Source: an uncultured Bacteroidota bacterium (GTDB lineage: Bacteria > Bacteroidota > Bacteroidia > JADZBD01). Taken from it: DNA of 64,000 nucleotides. The translations under genes were made by a program, and so were the position numbers. Shown here piece after piece: positions 59,287 through 64,000 of this stretch; the first letter of the stretch is position 1, and the number at the start of each line of letters is the position of its first letter. Under the pieces are notes generated by a model. It made no database searches and was not told the DNA's origin. It was given only the letters and a program-made list of their open reading frames with translations. The stretch spans positions 124,001-188,000 of the forward strand of contig CALEYQ010000080.1 in NCBI GenBank assembly GCA_937924855.1, read 5' to 3'.

Positions 59287-59899
59287 TATTTCTATCCGAT
59301 TTTTTTCCTGCATACGCGCCTGACAAATAGAGGTCAGCCCGAAGGAGCACCATGCTTTGATACTTGTTCCAATCTCCAATTAAACTCAGGCCCAACCCCA
59401 CGTCATATTTTAACTTCCAAACGGCCTGAACTCCGCCCAGCAGTCCCACCTCCCGGTAAACATTTTTATAGTCGGGTTTTCCGGAAGTCCAGCGAAATCC
59501 CGATGAATGCGAGGGGCCGGCAAAGCCGGAAAAATTATATTTGATGGTTTCCTTTCGCAGAACATAACAGGCGTGAAAATTGGTATTGTCGTAATCGCCA
59601 AACCTGCGTCCGGAAAGAAAAAAACCGGTTCTGAAATAATGCCATTTAATATGGAAGTTATAATCCAGTCCCAGGTGGAAAATATCACGATCGGGGCTAT
59701 AGGAAAAGCCGTAACCGGCACCTCCGCTGATCCAGTTATTGTACACCTTATATAAATTTCCGTTATGCTCCAATTGTTTTCCCCTGTCGTAAACGGAATC
59801 TTTTTGAGAATAAACGGGGTTTACTCCCAAAGAGAACAATAGGGCGACGCCGGAAAAAAATAACTTCAGCAATGGCTTAGTCCTTGGAAAAATTTTCAT
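59279..59899 (-). CDS. exported protein, probable small outer-membrane barrel, unknown
   Basis: A 206-residue protein with a signal peptide ending near VYSQ (residue 31). The mature part has alternating aromatic and glycine strands (SGGAGYGFSYSPDRDIFHLGLDYNFHIKWHYFRTGFF), suggesting an eight-strand-like barrel. No family is recognised. It is coupled to fumC by an ATGA overlap, which is an unusual partner for an outer-membrane protein. Confidence 0.7.
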   Translation of the reverse strand: MKIFPRTKPLLKLFFSGVALLFSLGVNPVYSQKDSVYDRGKQLEHNGNLYKVYNNWISGGAGYGFSYSPDRDIFHLGLDYNFHIKWHYFRTGFFLSGRRFGDYDNTNFHACYVLRKETIKYNFSGFAGPSHSSGFRWTSGKPDYKNVYREVGLLGGVQAVWKLKYDVGLGLSLIGDWNKYQSMVLLRADLYLSGAYAGKKSDRNIR

Positions 59900-61293
59900 T
59901 TAAGTGATCCTACCATATCCAGGGGATTTACCCATTTGTCGAACTCGGCTTCCGTAAGGTAACCCAGCTCCACAGCGGCTTCTTTAAGCTGCTTGTTTTC
60001 TTTGTGGGCTTTTTTGGCTATGGCAGCAGCTTTTTCATAGCCGATATGGGGATTAAGCGCAGTAACAAGCATCAGAGAATTAGCAAGGTGTTGCTTAATA
60101 ACGGCCATATTGGGTTCAATGCCCTCAGCACATTTTTCAGTAAAAGAAACGCAGGCATCACCAATAAGTCGGGCAGACTGAAGCACATTCGCCGCAATAA
60201 CAGGCTTGAACACATTCAGCTCAAAATGTCCTGTGGCACCGCCCAATGAAACGGCCACATCGTTACCAATAACCTGGGCGCATACCATAGTGAGGGCTTC
60301 GGGTTGGGTTGGGTTTACTTTTCCGGGCATAATGGAAGAACCGGGTTCGTTATCGGGGATAATAATTTCTCCAATTCCACATCTGGGGCCTGAGCTGAGC
60401 ATACGAATGTCATTGGCAATTTTCATCAGAGAAACAGCACAGCGTTTCAAAGCGCCGGAAAGTTCCACCATAGCGTCGTGTGCAGCCAGTGCTTCAAATT
60501 TATTAGGAGCGGTAATAAATGGATATCCTGTAAACTCCGCAATCTTTTTTGCCACGAGCACATCATAACCCTTTGGCGTATTCAGTCCGGTTCCCACCGC
60601 CGTTCCTCCCAGTGCAAGTTCAGCCACTGCCGTTAGGGCATGATTGAGGGCACGGATTCCATTGTCGAGTTGTTGCACATACCCCGAAAATTCCTGTCCG
60701 AGCGTAAGCGGTGTGGCATCCATGAAATGGGTGCGGCCCGTTTTTACTATATCTCTGAATTCATTGGTCTTTTTATGAAGTATATCCCGAAGCTTTTTAA
60801 TCCCGGGTAAAGTAATTTCTGAAACCGATTTATAGGCCGCAATGTGCATAGCGGTAGGAAAGGTATCATTGGAGGATTGTGATTTATTCACATCATCGTT
60901 GGGATGAAGAACTTTCTTTTCATCGGCCAGATTTCCTCCGGAAATAACATGACCCCGGTTCGCAATAACTTCATTGGCATTCATATTGCTTTGAGTTCCG
61001 GAGCCGGTTTGCCAAATAACGAGCGGGAACTGATCATCCAGTTTTCCTTCCAGAATTTCATCGCATGCTTTGGAAATAAGCTCGGTTTTTTCGAGGCTTA
61101 GAACCTTTAACTCATAGTTTGCGTGAGCCGCGGCTTTTTTCAGGTAAGCAAAAGCATGAATAATTTCCAGGGGCATACTTCCTTCAGGACCGATCTTAAA
61201 ATTGTTTCTGGATCTTTCGGTTTGGGCGCCCCAGTATTTGTCGGCGGGCACTTTTACTTCGCCCATGGTATCTTTTTCAATTCTGTAATTCAT
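59896..61293 (-). CDS. fumC: fumarate hydratase class II
   Basis: A 465-residue iron-independent fumarase of the TCA cycle. NYRIEKDTMGEVKVPADKYWGAQTERS opens the protein; SGTQSNMNANEVIANR (about 96), KTGRTHFMDATPLTLGQEF (about 183) and the signature GSSIMPGKVNPTQPE (about 316) are present. ATG 61293 gives the usual N-terminus; an ATG at 61317 adds eight residues. The gene follows the ArsC-like gene on the minus strand. Confidence 0.95.
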   Translation of the reverse strand: MNYRIEKDTMGEVKVPADKYWGAQTERSRNNFKIGPEGSMPLEIIHAFAYLKKAAAHANYELKVLSLEKTELISKACDEILEGKLDDQFPLVIWQTGSGTQSNMNANEVIANRGHVISGGNLADEKKVLHPNDDVNKSQSSNDTFPTAMHIAAYKSVSEITLPGIKKLRDILHKKTNEFRDIVKTGRTHFMDATPLTLGQEFSGYVQQLDNGIRALNHALTAVAELALGGTAVGTGLNTPKGYDVLVAKKIAEFTGYPFITAPNKFEALAAHDAMVELSGALKRCAVSLMKIANDIRMLSSGPRCGIGEIIIPDNEPGSSIMPGKVNPTQPEALTMVCAQVIGNDVAVSLGGATGHFELNVFKPVIAANVLQSARLIGDACVSFTEKCAEGIEPNMAVIKQHLANSLMLVTALNPHIGYEKAAAIAKKAHKENKQLKEAAVELGYLTEAEFDKWVNPLDMVGSLK

Positions 61294-61319
61294 AGTTTCA
61301 GCTTTTGTAAGGTTCATGC

Positions 61320-61676
61320 TTATTTTTTTAAAATTTCCTTCCAACGTTCCGGGGGACGGCACAGCACGGCTTTTCGTCCCGAAATTACAATAGGTCGCTC
61401 AATCAAAACGGGATTTTGGCATAAAATTTTAATCCATGCGCTTTCCGACAGCTTTTTTCCCTCATACTTTTCCTTATACAGAGCTTCTTTCTTTCTGACA
61501 AGGGCTTCGGCCGGCAATTTTAACTTCTTAAGAATGCCTTTCAATTCTTCAGCATCCGGAGGGTTTGAAATGTAATCCCGGATTTCGGGTTCCACTTTTC
61601 CTTTTCGTAAGGCGTCAAGGACATTCCGGCTGGTGGAACAGGTTGTTTTGTGAAAAATTATTACGGGTTGAGCCAT
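61320..61676 (-). CDS. ArsC/Spx-family thioredoxin-fold protein (arsenate reductase-like)
   Basis: A 118-residue ArsC-family protein. The N-terminal IIFHKTTCSTSRNVLDALRKG carries the single catalytic Cys (about residue 12) and Arg; the middle ISNPPDAEELKGILKKL and the C-terminal NPVLIERPIVISGRKAVLCRPPE match glutaredoxin-dependent arsenate reductases. No other arsenic genes are near, so the real substrate is uncertain. Confidence 0.87.
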   Translation of the reverse strand: MAQPVIIFHKTTCSTSRNVLDALRKGKVEPEIRDYISNPPDAEELKGILKKLKLPAEALVRKKEALYKEKYEGKKLSESAWIKILCQNPVLIERPIVISGRKAVLCRPPERWKEILKK

Positions 61677-61685
61677 GATAACAAG

Positions 61686-62781
61686 TTACGCATTTTTTCC
61701 GCCCATTTTCATGAGGTAGGCTTTAATAAAATCATTGAGGTCCCCATCCAAAACACCCTGTGTATCGGAAGTTTCGTAATCGGACCGGAGGTCTTTTACC
61801 AGTTTATAGGGATGCAGCACATAGTTTCGGATTTGGGATCCCCATTCAATTTTCATTTTACCGGCTTCAATCTGGGCGGTGGTTTCCATTCGTTTCCTCA
61901 TTTCCAGTTCATAGAGCATGGACCGGAGAATACGAACGGCATTCTCCTTGTTGGTACCCTGTGAGCGGGATTCCTGGTTCTTAATAGTAATACCCGTAGG
62001 TTTATGGTAAAGCCGAACCGCGGTTTCTACCTTATTCACATTTTGGCCACCTGCCCCACCCGACCGGAACGTTTCCCATTCTATATCACTGTCTTTAACT
62101 TCTATCTGAATGGTATCGTCGACCAGTGGGTAAACATATACCGAGGCAAAGGAAGTATGTCGTCTGGCATTGGAATCGAAGGGTGATATTCTTACGAGCC
62201 GGTGAACGCCGTTTTCACCTTTCAGGTAACCGAAGGCATAATCGCCTTCGAATTGAAGCGTTACGCTTTTCACGCCGGCTACCTCACCCTGATTAATATC
62301 CTGTTCAGAAACCTTAAACCCGTTTTTCTCGCCGTACATTATATACATACGCATGAGCATGCCGGCCCAGTCGTTACTTTCGGTTCCACCTGCACCTGCA
62401 TTAATTTCCATCACGCAATTCATTTTGTCTTCGGGCCGGCCCAACATGTTTTTAAATTCAAGTTCTTCCAGGAGGCGGGTGGCTTCATTAAAAGTAGCTT
62501 CAACCTCTTCCTGACTTGCCTCGCCTTCACGGAAAAACTCCATCAGGGTGCCCAGGTCATCAATGGAACGCTCCAGACGACGGAAGGAATCGGTCCAGAA
62601 TTTTTTGGAATTGATTTTTTTCAGAATGGCTTCGGCCTTTTTGGGGTCATCCCAGAAGCCGGGAGCAAGGGTTCGCTCTTCTTCTTCTTCTATTTCACGT
62701 AACTTTCGGTCGAGGTCAAAGATGCCCCCTTAGCGCACTCGTACGCCCCTTAAGTTCCTTAATTTGCTCGCCCGTTATCAT
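61686..62781 (-). CDS. prfB: peptide chain release factor 2, with programmed +1 frameshift
   Basis: A 364-residue RF2 read from two frames. Translation begins at ATG 62781 and reads 21 codons to CTT; the next codon is an in-frame TGA (62718-62716). Skipping T62718 gives GAC and an open frame to 61686. The tripeptide stop-recognition motif is SPF (RISPFDSNARR), and GGQ is in SGGAGGQNVNKVET. The Shine-Dalgarno-like AGGGGG three bases before CTT TGA completes the E. coli-type signal. RF2 thereby controls its own level: low RF2 favours the shift. TACTTTTG at 62805-62798 is its likely -7 element. Without the frameshift the gene looks broken near 62716. Confidence 0.96.
62715..62730 (-). promoter_or_regulatory. 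RF2 programmed +1 frameshift site
   Basis: Minus strand AGGGGG CAT CTT TGA C: an internal Shine-Dalgarno-like hexamer (62730-62725), a three-base spacer, the slippery CTT codon (62721-62719), and the UGA stop followed by C, the weak context. It differs from the E. coli site only in the CAT spacer (TAT in E. coli). Confidence 0.95.
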
Positions 62782-62797
62782 ACCACATGAATTTGCA

Positions 62798-62805
62798 CAA
62801 AAGTA
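62798..62805 (-). promoter_or_regulatory. -7 element of the prfB promoter
   Basis: TACTTTTG on the minus strand is an exact TAnnTTTG match, placed just after the recX stop and 16 bases before the prfB ATG. Confidence 0.55.
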
Positions 62806-62809
62806 ATTA

Positions 62810-63283
62810 TTAAAGGTTTAATTCCTTAAAAACGCCAAATATTAATTCGGGTTCAAACCCTTTACCCAATACAAAGCGATATAGCTTTCCTTTCGTGGCG
62901 ATAGAAATTTCCTTTCCCGCCTTTCCCAACTTTGCCGCTATCAGTGTTTTGAGGGTTTCCCGGTATTCATCTTCATCAATTTCAGACAAGGCAGCTTTAA
63001 TGCAATAGGGAGAAACTTTGTGAACACGAAGTCCGGACAGGATTTTGTTTTTACCCCATTTTCTGATTCTGAATTTTCCCCGGGCATAGGAACGGGAAAA
63101 CCTTTCCTCGTTAAGAAAACCTTCGGTAATCAGAGAGGCAATATGATGTTCAACTACCTCCGGTTCGAGCCCAAACCCATTGAGCTTTTTTCTCACTTCC
63201 TCCTGGCTTCGTTCCTGGTAGGCACAAAAAGCTTTGGCTTTTTCCAGTGCCATGAGAGGAGGAATAGATTTGGGCTTTGCCAT
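62810..63283 (-). CDS. recX: RecA regulator RecX
   Basis: A 157-residue RecX, which binds RecA filaments and limits their activity. Three helical repeats are visible: CAYQERSQEEVRKKLNGFG (about 20-38), LITEGFLNEERFSRSYARGKF (about 51-71) and IKAALSEIDEDEYRETLKTLI (about 95-115). recA is not adjacent. ATG 63283 lies four bases after the TAATTTTG promoter element. Confidence 0.9.
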   Translation of the reverse strand: MAKPKSIPPLMALEKAKAFCAYQERSQEEVRKKLNGFGLEPEVVEHHIASLITEGFLNEERFSRSYARGKFRIRKWGKNKILSGLRVHKVSPYCIKAALSEIDEDEYRETLKTLIAAKLGKAGKEISIATKGKLYRFVLGKGFEPELIFGVFKELNL

Positions 63284-63287
63284 GCGG

Positions 63288-63295
63288 CAAAATTA
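63288..63295 (-). promoter_or_regulatory. -7 element of the recX promoter
   Basis: TAATTTTG on the minus strand is an exact TAnnTTTG match and ends four bases before the recX ATG, predicting a leaderless mRNA. Confidence 0.55.
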
Positions 63296-63303
63296 CAACA
63301 GAA

Positions 63304-63687
63304 TCAGGTGCGGGTGGAGTCTGTAAGCAACCAATTTTTCGCAGTTTCAAAATCAGTAAAGAAGCGAATGTTAAAACCACGGTTTTGAGCCACCAGTTCA
63401 TGAAACTGAAAAGTGGGTCGGTTCTCAGGAATATCAACGACTGCAATTTTATAAAAGCGCATAAAATCGGGATATTCTTCAACGGAAAGAAATGTCTGCA
63501 CCACTCCCAGTCGACTTTCAAAGGGTCTAACATCCACAAATATCCGGGGAGTGTGATACTCACCGGCAAGCTTCAGGACTGTAGGAGTAATTTCGTTAAG
63601 AATTTCTTCCTCACTTGAACTTCCGAGAAGGGTAATACACAGGCAGTCGTCTATTACTTTACCTGAAATTTTCCATTTGCGTTCCAC
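63304..63687 (-). CDS. SpoIIAA/STAS-like small protein, unknown
   Basis: A 127-residue protein with an alternating beta/alpha pattern and the segment FVDVRPFESRLGVVQTFLSVEEYPDFMRFYKIAVVD, like the SpoIIAA-type STAS-related fold. ILNEITPTVLKLAGEYHTPRIFVDVRP resembles the conserved strand before the phosphorylatable position. Function unknown. Starts at GTG 63687; TAATTTTA just upstream is a near-consensus -7 element. Divergent from the MFS gene. Confidence 0.65.
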   Translation of the reverse strand: MERKWKISGKVIDDCLCITLLGSSSEEEILNEITPTVLKLAGEYHTPRIFVDVRPFESRLGVVQTFLSVEEYPDFMRFYKIAVVDIPENRPTFQFHELVAQNRGFNIRFFTDFETAKNWLLTDSTRT

Positions 63688-63714
63688 GATATAAAATTAT
63701 TTCAAAAATCTGAA

Positions 63715-63745
63715 TTTTGGAACATCTTAATAACCGGTACCTTTG
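63715..63745 (+). promoter_or_regulatory. promoter of the MFS transporter gene
   Basis: TTTTG (63715-63719), an 18-base spacer and TACCTTTG (63738-63745) form one of the best promoters in the window. The ATG at 63750 follows after only four bases, so the predicted transcription start coincides with the start codon. Confidence 0.7.
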
Positions 63746-63749
63746 AGCC

Positions 63750-64000
63750 ATGCGCAACAGGCAGGCTCTGAACCTTTTACTTGCAGCAAACTCGGTATCG
63801 GGCATTGCCCAGGGCATATCCATGCTATCCATACCCTGGTATTTTGCTACCCAGACAGAGGATTACGGAATTTTCGGAATGGTTTACATAGGAATTACCT
63901 TAGCCACAGCCTTTTGGGGATTATATGCCGGAACCCTGATCGACCGCTACTCACGAAAAGCCATATTTCTTACCATAAACTGGGCAGGGGCAATACTATT
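63750..64000 (+). CDS. MFS transporter, N-terminal part (runs off the window)
   Basis: The first 83 codons of a gene cut by the window end. NRQALNLLLAANSVSGIAQGISMLSIPWYF is a first membrane helix; a second follows (IFGMVYIGITLATAFWGLYAG), then TLIDRYSRKAIF, the cytoplasmic loop motif A of major facilitator transporters (D-R-x-x-R-K). Substrate cannot be told. A strong promoter lies immediately before the ATG. Confidence 0.78.
   Translation, partial: MRNRQALNLLLAANSVSGIAQGISMLSIPWYFATQTEDYGIFGMVYIGITLATAFWGLYAGTLIDRYSRKAIFLTINWAGAIL

Noticed and set aside
62530..62781. Apparent truncation or frameshift mutation in prfB
   Set aside because: The sequence at the break is the programmed RF2 site, so the gene is intact.
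1..64000. CRISPR arrays, insertion sequences, integrases, tRNA or rRNA genes, defence islands
   Set aside because: I looked for direct repeats, transposase motifs and cloverleaf sequences in every gap; none was found, and gene content is core-like throughout.

Overview
The window is about 64 kb of dense chromosomal core genome from a member of the Bacteroidota. The evidence is a set of lineage-specific families: a PorV-like/PorU-like type IX secretion pair (4251-10372), a GldA-type gliding ABC ATPase (22719-23624), type III pantothenate kinase, LptC as a short lipoprotein, kynurenine 3-monooxygenase, and many promoters of the Bacteroidota form TAnnTTTG. I see almost no Shine-Dalgarno sequences. 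The order or family cannot be fixed from this sequence alone. I found no rRNA, tRNA, CRISPR array, insertion sequence, prophage or integrase. The longest stretch without a gene is about 200 bases (45710-45906), so no gap reaches 300 bases.

Layout. 1-4146: methyltransferase, asparaginase, purS-pssA and an acyltransferase. 4251-10944: PorV-like and PorU-like genes, then a small secreted protein. 11018-17220: lnt, a GT39-like membrane protein, hemH and a PpiD/SurA-type foldase. 17327-21377 (minus strand): a tightly packed envelope run of coaX, an outer-membrane barrel, lptC, a small membrane protein and a CNNM/CBS protein. 21399-25423: metK, gldA, rsgA, dtd and a MazG-like gene. 25437-30835: an unknown membrane protein, an alpha/beta hydrolase, selD-mnmH, rpsT and radC. 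30895-38513: a wecB / polysaccharide deacetylase / FemAB-like cassette, then upp, a small membrane protein, a YjjG nucleotidase, mgtE and a hydroxyacid dehydrogenase. 38510-45709: aspartokinase, GNAT, fbp, a YciI-like protein, then a minus-strand operon of GT2, DUF2304, a small unknown protein, a GMC oxidoreductase and an epimerase. 45907-54695: recQ, and a four-gene minus-strand operon headed by a very large beta-propeller/beta-barrel protein. 54688-64000: kmo, SprT-like, aminotransferase, mannose-1-phosphate guanylyltransferase, fumC, ArsC-like, prfB with an intact programmed frameshift, recX, a STAS-like protein and the start of an MFS transporter.

Common themes. Envelope building dominates: phosphatidylserine synthesis, lipoprotein acylation, LPS transport, foldase, OM barrels, surface export and sugar nucleotides. 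Genes are packed by ATGA or TTGA overlaps within operons, and by shared stop codons between convergent neighbours. As a result at least two intrinsic terminators lie inside the coding sequence of the facing gene. Many promoters sit only 3-7 bases upstream of the start codon, which suggests leaderless mRNAs.

I did not find a convincing new defence or mobile system. The best candidates for new biology are the wecB-deacetylase-acyltransferase cassette, the GMC/small-protein/DUF2304/GT2 operon, the pseudo-protease/propeller/barrel protein, and the compact transcription architecture itself.
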